Shown here one piece after another: positions 1-7,508 of a DNA stretch of 9,937 nt. This DNA comes from Propionibacteriaceae bacterium (GTDB lineage: Bacteria; Actinomycetota; Actinomycetes; Propionibacteriales; Propionibacteriaceae), in NCBI GenBank assembly GCA_030528545.1, contig JAUMYR010000030.1, positions 1 to 9,937 of the forward strand, given 5' to 3'. The position numbers and the translations under genes were made by a program. The notes beneath the pieces were generated by a model. It saw only the letters and a program-made list of their open reading frames with translations, searched no databases and was not told the DNA's origin. Within the stretch, counting starts at the first letter, position 1, and every line of letters starts with the position of its first letter.

Positions 1-2205
1 CGCGAAGAAGGCATGCCTGGTGCGCCACTCCCCCTCGACCAGAGCCCGCCTGATGAAGATCTCGCGCGCCTGGACCCGATCACGGCTGCCGTAATCGACG
101 ATCCGCCCCGCGACGATGGGGACGCCATACAGGCTGACCCGCTCGTAGGCCTGGACCCGGCCGGAACGCGGCGACCAGTGGGGCTCCGACAGGGTCGAAA
201 CCAGCACATGAGCGGCGACGGATTCCACCTGCCCGGCGCTCACCGCCCCAACGGTTCGTGCCCACAGCCTGCTCGTCTCGACCAGCTCGAAGGCGACCAC
301 CAGCGGGGGTGTGGTCTTGGCCAAGGCGGAACCGGGCTGGATCGCGAACCGGCTGCCGCGAGCGCCCAGATATTCCCGCAGCGGACGGCGCCGGCCCCGC
401 TGACGCGGCCGTTCGGTGATCTCGGCCAGCCCAATGTGGGACAGCAGACCAGAGGTCACAGCGGTCAGCACCTCGCTGACCGGAGCCGGGCGATCATTGC
501 GGTGGAAACCCAGCTCCCGGCAGATCTCCTTGAGCTGGGTGTGCAGGTCTTCCCACTCCCGTATTCTCAAGAAATTGAGGAACTCCTCGCGGCACATCCG
601 GCGAAAGGCGTTACCCGAAAGCCTCTTTCGGTTGGCACGCAGATAGGACCACAGCCTCAACAGCGCTCCGAAGTCTCCCGAATCGTCCGCTCTGGGCCCG
701 GCCGCATCGCGGCTACCGGTGTGGACAGTATGCCGTGGGGGCTCACCGGAGTTCGCCTTGGGAGGTGGCGGCTCGGAGGAGAAGAATCTCCGATGGGCCT
801 GGTCAGCGGCCTCCACCCGGTCGGCGGGACGCTCCCGCACGTCGGGGATGGCCAGGCCAGACACGATCACCAGCACCTCACGCAGGCAGCCGCGGTCCGC
901 CGCCTCGATCACCATGCGGCCGAGCCGCGGATCCAGAGGCAACTGGGCCAGCATCTGACCGGTCCGGGTTAGCCGGATCGGACCCCGGCGCCGCCCTCCG
1001 GTCAGTGCGCCCAGTTCCTCTAGCAGCCGGATGCCATCGGCGATCTGCGCGCCGGGCGGGGCCTCGACGAAGGGGAAGGAGGCGATGTCGCCGAGCCCGG
1101 CCTGCGCCATCTGCAGGATGACCATCGCGAGGTTGGTGCGCAGGATCTCCGGTTCGGTGTATTCGGGCCGGGCCGCGAAATCCTCTTCAGAATAGAGCCG
1201 GATCGCGATCCCCGGCCCCAGCCGGCCACAGCGTCCCGCCCGCTGGTTCGCCGAGGCCTGCGAGATCGCCTCGATTGGCAGCCGCTGCACCTTGGTCCGG
1301 GCAGAGTAACGCGAGATGCGGGCCGTCCCGGTATCGACGACGAACCGGATGCCTGGAACCGTGATCGAGGTTTCTGCGACGTTGGTGGCCAAGACGACCC
1401 GGCGGGTGGAATGGGCCTCGAATACCCGTTGCTGTTCGGCGGCCGACAGCCGGGCGTACAGCGGGACGATCTCGGCCCCGAGGCCGAGCCCCTCCAGCGC
1501 TTCGGCGGCGTCGCGGATCTCTCGCTCCCCGGACAGGAAGACCAGCACATCCCCGTCCCCGGGGCCGGTGAGGAGTTCGGCCACAGCATCGGCTATGCCA
1601 TCGGTTTGGTCCCGCTCGCCCAGCGGCGCATAGCGCACCTCGACCGGGTAGCTCCGCCCCGATACCTCCAGGATGGGTGCACCGTCGAAGTGTTCCGAGA
1701 AGCGTGCGGTGTCGATGGTCGCCGAGGTGACGATCAGTTTGAGCTGTGGGCGGATCGCGAGCAGACGCTTCAGGTAGCCCAGAAGGAAGTCGATATTGAG
1801 ACTGCGTTCGTGTGCCTCGTCGATGATGATGGTGTCATAGCGGCGCAGTTCCCGGTCCTGGGCCAGCTCTGCGAGCAAGACACCGTCGGTCATCACCTTG
1901 ACCCGCGTCCGGCGTCCCGCCTTGCGGGTGAACCTGACCTGATAACCGACCATGCCACCGAGTTCGACACCTAGTTCGCTGGCCAGCCGGGCCGCGACGG
2001 ACCGGGCCGCGATCCGGCGCGGCTGGGTGTGTGCGATAGCGCGGCGGCCGGCCTGGAGACAGATCTTCGGCAACTGGGTGGTCTTGCCTGAACCGGTCTC
2101 ACCGGCAATGATCACGACCTGATGAGCCTTGATGAGCTCGGCGATCTCCCCGGCGTGGGCTGCGACCGGCAGTGCCGGGTCGTAGCTGATCCTCGGTTCG
2201 CTCAC
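1..2205 (-). CDS. hrpA: ATP-dependent RNA helicase HrpA, DEAH-box (partial, C-terminus outside window)
   Basis: Superfamily 2 DEAH/RHA RNA helicase that uses ATP to remodel RNA; E. coli HrpA acts on stalled or collided ribosomes. The open frame covers 735 codons and runs off the left edge, so several hundred C-terminal residues of a protein normally near 1300 aa are missing. Visible motifs: Walker A GETGSGKTT at residues 35-43, QPRR 61-64, DEAH 129-132, SAT 161-163, TNVAETSITVPG in the second RecA domain, and motif VI QRAGRCGR at 321-328. The winged-helix/ratchet region and the HrpA-specific AFRRMCREEFLNFLRIREW block follow. The start is GTG at 2205, whose GTGA overlaps the stop codon of the upstream stress protein gene. 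No clear Shine-Dalgarno precedes it, so translation is probably coupled. Residues about 476-508 form a Pro-rich low-complexity insert that I do not expect in the family. HrpB is unlikely given the HrpA-type block after the helicase core. Confidence 0.95.
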   Translation of the reverse strand, partial: MSEPRISYDPALPVAAHAGEIAELIKAHQVVIIAGETGSGKTTQLPKICLQAGRRAIAHTQPRRIAARSVAARLASELGVELGGMVGYQVRFTRKAGRRTRVKVMTDGVLLAELAQDRELRRYDTIIIDEAHERSLNIDFLLGYLKRLLAIRPQLKLIVTSATIDTARFSEHFDGAPILEVSGRSYPVEVRYAPLGERDQTDGIADAVAELLTGPGDGDVLVFLSGEREIRDAAEALEGLGLGAEIVPLYARLSAAEQQRVFEAHSTRRVVLATNVAETSITVPGIRFVVDTGTARISRYSARTKVQRLPIEAISQASANQRAGRCGRLGPGIAIRLYSEEDFAARPEYTEPEILRTNLAMVILQMAQAGLGDIASFPFVEAPPGAQIADGIRLLEELGALTGGRRRGPIRLTRTGQMLAQLPLDPRLGRMVIEAADRGCLREVLVIVSGLAIPDVRERPADRVEAADQAHRRFFSSEPPPPKANSGEPPRHTVHTGSRDAAGPRADDSGDFGALLRLWSYLRANRKRLSGNAFRRMCREEFLNFLRIREWEDLHTQLKEICRELGFHRNDRPAPVSEVLTAVTSGLLSHIGLAEITERPRQRGRRRPLREYLGARGSRFAIQPGSALAKTTPPLVVAFELVETSRLWARTVGAVSAGQVESVAAHVLVSTLSEPHWSPRSGRVQAYERVSLYGVPIVAGRIVDYGSRDRVQAREIFIRRALVEGEWRTRHAFFA

Positions 2206-3077
2206 CGGGTGAGCAGGAGCGGGCACTTGGCGTGCGCCATGAGCCCGCGGGTGAGACCGCCGAGGGTGAACCCGGGCAACCCGGAACCGTGGACTCCAAG
2301 AACCAGCAGATCGAGCGTCGCACTGCGGTTCACCAGATCATTGATCGGGGTGCCTGCTGCCACATCGATGCTGACCTCGACCTCGGGGTAGCGCTCCCGC
2401 AACTCGGCGGTCATGGCCTCGATTCCGCCCCTCACGTAGACGACCTGTTGCTCCAGCTCGCTCGGGCTCAGCTTGGGCCCGAACAGGCCCATCGGCGGCT
2501 GCACGATATGGATGAGGCTGAGCCTGGCACCACGCAGCTTCGCCTGCTGGAAGCCCCGCTCGATCGTGGCCAGGGAGGAGGCGCTGGACTCCAGCCCTAC
2601 GCCGACGACGCCGTGCGATCCGGTGGGGTCGGGATTGGACGCGGCCGAGACGACCACGACCGGGCAACTGGCGGCACCCACGACCGCGACACTGGTAGAG
2701 CCGACGAACATGCGTTCCAGTCCAGAGGCCGAGCGCCGCCCCACCACCACGAGATCGGCGAACTCGCTCAGCCTGGTCAACACCGCGGCCGAGTTGCCGA
2801 GTAACACATCGGTGCGGATGCGCTCCTGCGGCAAGCCCTCCGACATCGCGAACGCTTTCGCCGACTCGGTCGCTGCCTGGCCCGCACGCTGCAACACCGC
2901 CGGGTCGTAGACCACCCCCCAGGAACCGGCGAGAACCGCGTCGTCCACAGCGTTGACCAGCAGCAACTCGCCGCCGACCCGAAGTGCGGAACGGACGCCG
3001 AAGGTCACCGCACGCAGCGCGTCATCTGAACCGTCAACGCCGACGACGACGAGGGGGGCATTCTTCTGTTCGGTCAT
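2202..3077 (-). CDS. Universal stress protein with two tandem UspA domains
   Basis: Cytoplasmic tandem-UspA protein of 291 aa, the size of mycobacterial and other actinobacterial two-domain USPs linked to hypoxia, dormancy or stress survival. Domain 1 (about 8-145) opens with VVVGVDGS, whose Asp15 is the usual ATP-contacting residue. It ends with a near-consensus nucleotide loop, G113-RR-S116-9X-GS127, in which the second Gly is Ser. Domain 2 (about 155-291) looks degenerate: the start reads VVGVGLES without the Asp, and the loop G261-VH-G264-9X-GL lacks the final Ser/Thr. ATP binding may therefore rest on domain 1. The ATG at 3077 was chosen because AAGGAG lies 6 nt upstream; an open extension to 3452 is only the shadow of the neighbouring gene. 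It starts 10 nt after the PPOX gene and overlaps hrpA by 4 bp, so all three are very likely one transcript. Confidence 0.93.
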   Translation of the reverse strand: MTEQKNAPLVVVGVDGSDDALRAVTFGVRSALRVGGELLLVNAVDDAVLAGSWGVVYDPAVLQRAGQAATESAKAFAMSEGLPQERIRTDVLLGNSAAVLTRLSEFADLVVVGRRSASGLERMFVGSTSVAVVGAASCPVVVVSAASNPDPTGSHGVVGVGLESSASSLATIERGFQQAKLRGARLSLIHIVQPPMGLFGPKLSPSELEQQVVYVRGGIEAMTAELRERYPEVEVSIDVAAGTPINDLVNRSATLDLLVLGVHGSGLPGFTLGGLTRGLMAHAKCPLLLTR

Positions 3078-3087
3078 GAGAGGCTCC

Positions 3088-3489
3088 TTAACGATCATTG
3101 GCCGACACCGCACGGCCTGAGAGTTGCCGTAGCGAGATGGCGATGACGAGATGACGTGGCCCCGGCGCCCACGGATAGGGCACGAGGCTCGGCTTGTCCT
3201 CGCTGAAAAGACGCGAGTTGCCTTGGCCCAGGACGCTCCAGCCGTTGAGCGCCTCGACATCGTAGAAATCCACCTGGAAGGCGACGCTGCGGCCTTCTGC
3301 CAGCTGGGCGAGCGCGGTGTGTGGAGCCGTGCGGAAGAGGATCTGGCCATCGGCCCACACATAGTTGACAGGAAGGACCAGCAGTCCCGCTGCACCAGCG
3401 TCCCAGGCGACTCGCCCCACCGAGGATCCGCGGAGCAGTTGCTGGCACTCATCTGCGTCCAGCGAACTGAAATGCCCGTGGTTGGCCAT
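3088..3489 (-). CDS. Pyridoxamine 5'-phosphate oxidase-fold (split beta-barrel) protein
   Basis: Protein of 133 aa, close to the usual length of the small actinobacterial PPOX-fold family, whose members bind FMN, F420 or heme and carry out redox chemistry. The family pattern is clear: an N-terminal helix (DECQQLLRGSSVGRVAW), LVLPVNYVWADGQILFRTAP in the barrel, VAFQVDFYDVEALNGWSVLGQG in the centre, and a C-terminal PGPRHLVIAI strand. Substrate and cofactor cannot be read from sequence. Two ATGs lie 6 nt apart. AGGAAGG abuts the upstream one (3495) with no spacer but sits 6 nt before the one at 3489, so 3489 is preferred. The TAA stop overlaps the Shine-Dalgarno of the downstream stress protein gene, implying co-translation. 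A role next to a USP suggests stress or redox physiology, but this is inference. Confidence 0.9.
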   Translation of the reverse strand: MANHGHFSSLDADECQQLLRGSSVGRVAWDAGAAGLLVLPVNYVWADGQILFRTAPHTALAQLAEGRSVAFQVDFYDVEALNGWSVLGQGNSRLFSEDKPSLVPYPWAPGPRHLVIAISLRQLSGRAVSANDR

Positions 3490-3512
3490 CGTCATCCTTC
3501 CTGTATGTCTTG

Positions 3513-3544
3513 AGCCTAGTCGGCTCAGTCGCTCGCTGTGTCAA
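3513..3544 (-). promoter_or_regulatory. Putative promoter for the PPOX-USP-hrpA genes
   Basis: Read on the minus strand, TTGACA (3544-3539, a perfect -35) and TAGGCT (3518-3513, a common actinobacterial -10) lie just upstream of the PPOX gene, partly inside the end of the chaperone gene. Their spacer is 20 nt, longer than the usual 16-18, which lowers confidence. The predicted start of transcription, around 3506, would leave a short leader holding the AGGAAGG ribosome binding site. The -10 lies inside a palindrome, TGAGCC-N5-GGCTCA (3511-3527), which could be an operator or a short RNA hairpin. Confidence 0.4.
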
Positions 3545-4445
3545 AAGTAGTGCGTCCCCGCAACCGGGCAGCAAGTTCATCGTCGATTCCGTCGGCGATC
3601 TGGGAGATCGTCTTGAGGCCCTGGTGCAGGTGGGCGGCGGCGAAAGGCTGGGCGGGAACCGACATTTGGACGAACACCCGGTCCTTGTGCAGCGCGAACC
3701 GTCCGAACCTGGATTCCACGTTCAGGTCGTTCAGCACTTCGGCCGCACGGGAACGCCCAGCCACATCATGTACTAGCGCCGAAAACAGCACCACTTCGCG
3801 AGCATCAGGGGTCGAACGGATGAACACCACCGTGGACCCGACCCTGATCGCTACATCCCCCTCGGAGTCACGGAAAGGGTAATGCCCGTAGAGGGCGACC
3901 AGTTCGGCATCGATTAGTTCGTCGAGGTGGGCCTGATCCCGGGGAAACACCGCGATCGTGTCAGCCGGGGTATGGGCACCCGGCTGAGCGTCGGGCCGTG
4001 GGGGGTGGAGAACCTCCGCCAGCTGATCGGGAACGAGGAAGACCGGATGCTCTACCCCATAGACGTTGCGCAACACCAGGACGCAGGCCTCGGCAAGTGG
4101 CTTGGTGTGGTCGGACTCGGCCGCCCGCCAGAAGTCCCGCGCCGCCTGCGCCTCCTCCTCCGCCGGGGGTGCCCAGCCCAGCTTTTCCAAGGCCTCACGC
4201 TGCCCCTCCGACAGTCCAGCCCGCTGCGCCTCGGAGGCGCTGCCGAGAGCTTCGGCCAGCACCCGAGGCCCCGGCAATCCGGTGAAGCGGATCGCGGGGA
4301 CGGGATCAAGGCCACTGGACAGAATCGAGATCGTCAGGTCCGACTCGTCGTCCATCATTGACAGCACCTCATCGAGACGCCCGATGAATCCCTCCCACGC
4401 CTGCTGAGTGCTACGGTCAAGGTCAAAGACTGGTCCCTCCGGCAT
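3525..4445 (-). CDS. TY-Chap/YbjN-like putative peptide-binding chaperone
   Basis: Soluble two-domain protein of 306 aa without signal peptide or membrane segment. It resembles the actinobacterial family described as T3SS (YopN, CesT) and YbjN peptide-binding chaperones. The N-terminal domain (about 10-140) contains the WEGFIGRLDEVL helix and the acidic stretch before FWRAAESDHTKPLAEACVLVLRNVYGVEHP. A Pro-rich linker (about 141-165) joins it to a YbjN-like alpha/beta domain (about 170-300) with strands DVAIRVGSTVVFIRS and REVVLFSALVHDV, and a C-terminal helix. Partners are unknown. The GTG at 4451 abuts AGGAG with no spacer, whereas the ATG at 4445 lies 5 nt after AGGAGG, so 4445 is chosen. 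The stop is 35 nt before the PPOX gene on the same strand, so read-through into that operon is possible. Its divergent neighbour is the DedA-like gene across a DtxR-box-like site. Confidence 0.8.
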   Translation of the reverse strand: MPEGPVFDLDRSTQQAWEGFIGRLDEVLSMMDDESDLTISILSSGLDPVPAIRFTGLPGPRVLAEALGSASEAQRAGLSEGQREALEKLGWAPPAEEEAQAARDFWRAAESDHTKPLAEACVLVLRNVYGVEHPVFLVPDQLAEVLHPPRPDAQPGAHTPADTIAVFPRDQAHLDELIDAELVALYGHYPFRDSEGDVAIRVGSTVVFIRSTPDAREVVLFSALVHDVAGRSRAAEVLNDLNVESRFGRFALHKDRVFVQMSVPAQPFAAAHLHQGLKTISQIADGIDDELAARLRGRTTFDTASD

Positions 4446-4512
4446 AGTCACCTCCTAATCCACCAACCTAACAAACCCGCTGGCCCGGCAGCACACGCAC
4501 CCTTTTGGCGCA

Positions 4513-4531
4513 ATAGGCTAGGCTCACCTAC
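4513..4531. promoter_or_regulatory. DtxR/IdeR-type iron box candidate
   Basis: The 19-mer ATAGGCTAGGCTCACCTAC matches 15 of 19 positions of the DtxR/IdeR operator consensus TWAGGTTAGSCTAACCTWA; the mismatches are at positions 1, 6, 13 and 19. It lies almost exactly between the two divergent starts, 67 nt from the chaperone ATG and 69 nt from the DedA-like GTG, so it could control either or both. The site also contains two overlapping TAGGCT hexamers (4514-4519 and 4519-4524) that resemble -10 elements, without a recognisable -35. Iron-box function is inference from consensus matching by eye. Confidence 0.5.
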
Positions 4532-4600
4532 GAAAGTAGTTGTTCTCGGCATCCCGCGACCGAGCCATAGCCTTTTGACGACTCGAGCCCGAGGAAAGCA

Positions 4601-5107
4601 GTGGACCCGACCCAGTGGAACGCGCCGTTTGCCATCGTGGCGGCCGCGCTTTTCGTCATCGTGTTCGCCAGGGCGAACCTCACCTACTGGCTCGGCCGGG
4701 GCATCATCGCCGGGACTCTGCACACCCGGTTCGCGTCCTTCCTGTCGCGGCGCGGTTACCTGCGCGCCGAACGAATCGTCAACACCTGGGGTGCGCCAGC
4801 GGTCACCGTCAGTTTCCTCACCGTGGGATTCCAGACCCTGGTGAATCTCGCCGCCGGGGTGACCCGGATGCCCCAGCGCCGCTATCTGCCCGCGGTCACG
4901 CTGGGCTGCATCGCCTGGGCGCTGATCTATGCCACCGTCGGCTTCGTGGGCGCTCAGGCATTCGCGGCGCTGTGGTCGCGCAGCCCCGAGCTGGCCATCG
5001 GTATCGCAGCGGCCGCCCTGGCTGGGCTCGTCTGGTTCATCGCGGCGAGGGTACAGTCCCGGCGGCGACGTCGCACCGGTCTCCAGGTTTCAGCCGAGAA
5101 CCGCTAG
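4601..5107 (+). CDS. DedA/VTT-family-like small membrane protein
   Basis: Integral membrane protein of 168 aa, shorter than the roughly 200-220 aa typical of DedA proteins, which take part in lipid translocation and envelope homeostasis. Likely membrane segments: 8-25, a hydrophobic/re-entrant region 64-87, 97-122 and 131-149, followed by an Arg-rich cytoplasmic tail (RRRRR at 154-158). DedA-like marks are YWLGRG (29-34), AAGVTRMP (84-91) and the WALIYATVGFVGA helix. The two arginines of the canonical FGRF...VRT stretch are absent: residues 72-80 read FLTVGFQTL. This resembles a divergent actinobacterial subfamily. The GTG start at 4601 has GAGG 6 nt upstream. The last 18 bp overlap the convergent cap-protein gene. 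The upstream iron-box-like site suggests metal-dependent control, unproven. Confidence 0.82.
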   Translation: MDPTQWNAPFAIVAAALFVIVFARANLTYWLGRGIIAGTLHTRFASFLSRRGYLRAERIVNTWGAPAVTVSFLTVGFQTLVNLAAGVTRMPQRRYLPAVTLGCIAWALIYATVGFVGAQAFAALWSRSPELAIGIAAAALAGLVWFIAARVQSRRRRRTGLQVSAENR

Positions 5108-5632
5108 GACGCCGCAGCTTTCGGCCCCATTCACCACCCAGCGCCCAGCCAGCCACCCGGAGTTCTCAGGCGGCTCGGTTTCCGGCCTGCGCAGGACGCG
5201 CGGCTGCCCCGCCGCCCCGCCGCTTCCCCTGACCCAGGCGGTCTTGGGCCCTAGCGATCGTTCCGCCTCGCAGTCAGTCTCGACGATCACCCGAACGAGC
5301 TCGCTGATGAACACGGGGTCGGCTGTCCCGTCGTAGACCCAGCGCGTGCCGAGCGAAGTATGCTGCATGGTCCCGACCAGCGCGGATTCGCCGCCCTGCA
5401 GCGGCTCACCGCGATAGGTCAGCGGCACGTGATAGGTCTGCCCCGAACAGGTCACGATCTGGCCTTCCAGCCCAACCTCTCCCCCCGGGTCGACGAAGCG
5501 GTAGGCGCCGGCGATCTCCGCATCGCTGGCGTCCCCAGAAAACCAGGCCTGGCTAGGCAACCAGGATCGCAGCAGCTCGGCCTTGGTAGGGGTGATGCTA
5601 GCGCCTGGAATGATGTGGGCGATCCTGACCAT
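5090..5632 (-). CDS. Stand-alone maltokinase N-terminal cap-like protein (CG0192-like)
   Basis: Soluble protein of 180 aa resembling the N-terminal cap domain of actinobacterial maltokinases, here with no kinase domain attached. Family-like features are the opening HIIPGASITPTKAELLRSWL, a WF residue pair, AYRFVDPGGEVGLEGQIVTC, YHVPLTYRGEPL and GTMQHTSLGTRWVYDG (residues about 100-115), then a short variable C-terminal region ending in GVLAVLG. Stand-alone copies occur in actinobacteria but their biochemical role is not established, and none is claimed here. The ATG at 5632 follows the ilvD stop by one base and has GAGGG 5 nt upstream, lying inside ilvD. A longer frame reaching 5770 is an antisense-free extension over ilvD and is not preferred. 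The pair is presumably translated together. The 3' end overlaps the DedA-like gene. Confidence 0.8.
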   Translation of the reverse strand: MVRIAHIIPGASITPTKAELLRSWLPSQAWFSGDASDAEIAGAYRFVDPGGEVGLEGQIVTCSGQTYHVPLTYRGEPLQGGESALVGTMQHTSLGTRWVYDGTADPVFISELVRVIVETDCEAERSLGPKTAWVRGSGGAAGQPRVLRRPETEPPENSGWLAGRWVVNGAESCGVLAVLG

Positions 5633-5633
5633 G

Positions 5634-7475
5634 TCAGCCCTCAAACTTCCGTGCCGCGCCCTTGTCCGCGCTCTGGGCGAGGGCGCCATAGATCCGCAGG
5701 GCCGTGGAGACGGCGCGCTCCCGGTTCGCCGGACGCCAGCCCAGCCGCTCCCGGGCCGCGCGACGCTCATGCAGGGTCTCTTCGGCCACGTTCAGGGTGA
5801 TCGAACGATCGGGGATCGAGATCGTGATGGAGTCGCCGTCCTCTACCAGCCCGATCGGCCCACCCGAAGCCGCCTCAGGCGACACATGCCCGATGGATAA
5901 CCCGGAGGACCCACCGGAGAACCGGCCATCGGTGACGAGCGCGCAGACCGGCCCGAGCCCGACCCCTTTGAGGTAGGCCGTCGGGTAGAGCATCTCCTGC
6001 ATGCCTGGCCCTCCCTTGGGTCCTTCATAGCGGACGATCACGACATCGCCGGGTTCGATCCGGCCACCCAGGATCGCCTCGACCGCCTCCTCCTGAGACT
6101 CGCACACCTTCGCGGTGCCGGTGAAACGCCACTGTTCCTCGGGAACACCGGCGGTCTTGACGATGCAGCCGCCTGGGGCGAGGTTGCCTCGCAGCACCGC
6201 CAGCCCGCCGTCGGCGGTATAGGGTGTCGCGACTGAGCGGATACACCCCTCGGCGGCGTCGAGGTCGAGGCTCGACCAGCGATTGGTCGAGCTGAAGGCC
6301 TCGGTGGTGCGCACCCCGCCCGGGGCGGCGTGGAACAGCTCGAAGGCCTCTTCGCGGGCGCTGCCGCCACGGATATCCCAGGCCGACAACCACTCCTGGA
6401 GGGAACCGGAGTGGACGGCGTGGACCTCCCGGTCGAGCAGTCCCCCCCGGTCCAGTTCGCCGAGGATCGCGGGTATTCCCCCGGCCCGGTGCACGTCCTC
6501 CATGAAATAACGCTGAGAGTTGGGGGCCACCTTGCACACACAAGGGGTGGCGCGGCTGATCCTGTCGATATCGTCCTGGTCGAAGTCGACGCCCGCTTCC
6601 TGGGCCGCTGCCAGCAGGTGCAATACCGTGTTGGTGGAACCACCCATGGCGACGTCCAGCCTCATGGCGTTCTGGAAGGCCTCCCTGGTAACGATCGAGC
6701 GGGGCAGCACCGAGGCGTCCTCCCCGTCGTACCAGCGCCGGCACAGGTCCACCACCAGCCGCCCCGCTTCAAGGAAGAGCCCCTTGCGCGCGGCGGCGGT
6801 GGCGAGCGTAGAGCCGTTGCCCGGTAGCGCCAGGCCGACGGCCTCCAGGAGGCAGTTCATGGAGTTCGCGGTGAACATACCCGAACAGGAGCCACAGGTC
6901 GGGCAGGCGTTCTGTTCGATGCGTTCCAGTTCATCGTCGGCCACATCCGGGTCCACCGCGGCGGTCATGGCGTTCACGAGGTCCAGGGAGGTGAACGCCG
7001 CTCCCTCCCTGATGACCGCCCGGCCCGCCTCCATCGGACCGCCCGAGACGAACACCGTTGGGATATTCAGCCGCAAAGCCGCGAGGAACATTCCTGGGGT
7101 GATCTTGTCGCAATTGCTGATGCACACCAGTGCGTCCGCACAGTGCGCGTTGACCATATATTCCACCGAGTCCGCGATCAGTTCGCGGCTGGGCAGCGAA
7201 TACAGCATGCCACCGTGTCCCATCGCGATGCCGTCATCGACAGCGATGGTGTTGAACTCTCGCCCGATGCCTCCGGCCTCGGCGATCGCGCCGGAGACTA
7301 GGGCGCCGAGATCGCGAAGGTGGACATGGCCGGGAACGAACTGGGTGAACGAGTTCGCCACCGCCACGATCGGTTTGCCAAAGTCGGCGTCGGTTACCCC
7401 CGTGGCGCGCCACAGGGCACGCGCGCCTGCCATATTGCGACCATGGGTCGAGGTACGAGAACGAAGTGGGGGCAC
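5634..7475 (-). CDS. ilvD: Dihydroxy-acid dehydratase
   Basis: IlvD converts 2,3-dihydroxy-3-methylbutanoate (and the methylpentanoate) to 2-oxo acids, the third step shared by valine and isoleucine synthesis and feeding leucine and pantothenate. It is a cytoplasmic Fe-S and Mg enzyme of the IlvD/Edd family. The 613 aa match the E. coli length (616). [17 protein letters not shown] is at 10-26, [10 protein letters not shown] at 41-50 and [19 protein letters not shown] at 80-98. [12 protein letters not shown] (118-129) includes Cys122 and Lys124. [18 protein letters not shown] begins at Cys191, and the C-terminal domain has [19 protein letters not shown]. The GTG at 7475 gives [14 protein letters not shown], the expected family N-terminus, with AGGAG 5 nt upstream; an in-frame GTG at 7508 has no such site. 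A TAACCT hexamer (minus strand, 7514-7509) might be the -10. The cap-protein gene follows at once. Confidence 0.97.
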   Translation of the reverse strand: MPPLRSRTSTHGRNMAGARALWRATGVTDADFGKPIVAVANSFTQFVPGHVHLRDLGALVSGAIAEAGGIGREFNTIAVDDGIAMGHGGMLYSLPSRELIADSVEYMVNAHCADALVCISNCDKITPGMFLAALRLNIPTVFVSGGPMEAGRAVIREGAAFTSLDLVNAMTAAVDPDVADDELERIEQNACPTCGSCSGMFTANSMNCLLEAVGLALPGNGSTLATAAARKGLFLEAGRLVVDLCRRWYDGEDASVLPRSIVTREAFQNAMRLDVAMGGSTNTVLHLLAAAQEAGVDFDQDDIDRISRATPCVCKVAPNSQRYFMEDVHRAGGIPAILGELDRGGLLDREVHAVHSGSLQEWLSAWDIRGGSAREEAFELFHAAPGGVRTTEAFSSTNRWSSLDLDAAEGCIRSVATPYTADGGLAVLRGNLAPGGCIVKTAGVPEEQWRFTGTAKVCESQEEAVEAILGGRIEPGDVVIVRYEGPKGGPGMQEMLYPTAYLKGVGLGPVCALVTDGRFSGGSSGLSIGHVSPEAASGGPIGLVEDGDSITISIPDRSITLNVAEETLHERRAARERLGWRPANRERAVSTALRIYGALAQSADKGAARKFEG

Positions 7476-7508
7476 GAAGACTCCTCCATCAGATAGTGGC
7501 CTGAGCAC

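Noticed and set aside
13..972. Long plus-strand open frame of 319 codons
   Set aside because: It is antisense to hrpA, whose minus-strand frame carries unmistakable helicase motifs; the plus-strand product is Pro/Arg/Gln-rich and without a domain.
1020..1589. Minus-strand open frame of 189 codons within hrpA
   Set aside because: Different frame from the real helicase; the product is Ser/Arg/Pro-rich, a typical high-GC shadow.
3078..3452. N-terminal extension of the universal stress protein to 3452
   Set aside because: The extension is an off-frame reading of the PPOX gene. A strong ribosome binding site sits right before the ATG at 3077, and the UspA domain begins there.
4462..4478. TTAGGTT half-site (minus strand) near the chaperone ribosome binding site
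   Set aside because: The other half does not match; about 10 of 19 positions, probably chance.
5633..5770. N-terminal extension of the cap-like protein to 5770
   Set aside because: It overlaps ilvD in another frame and is Arg/Pro-rich; the family N-terminus begins at the ATG at 5632 with its own GAGGG.
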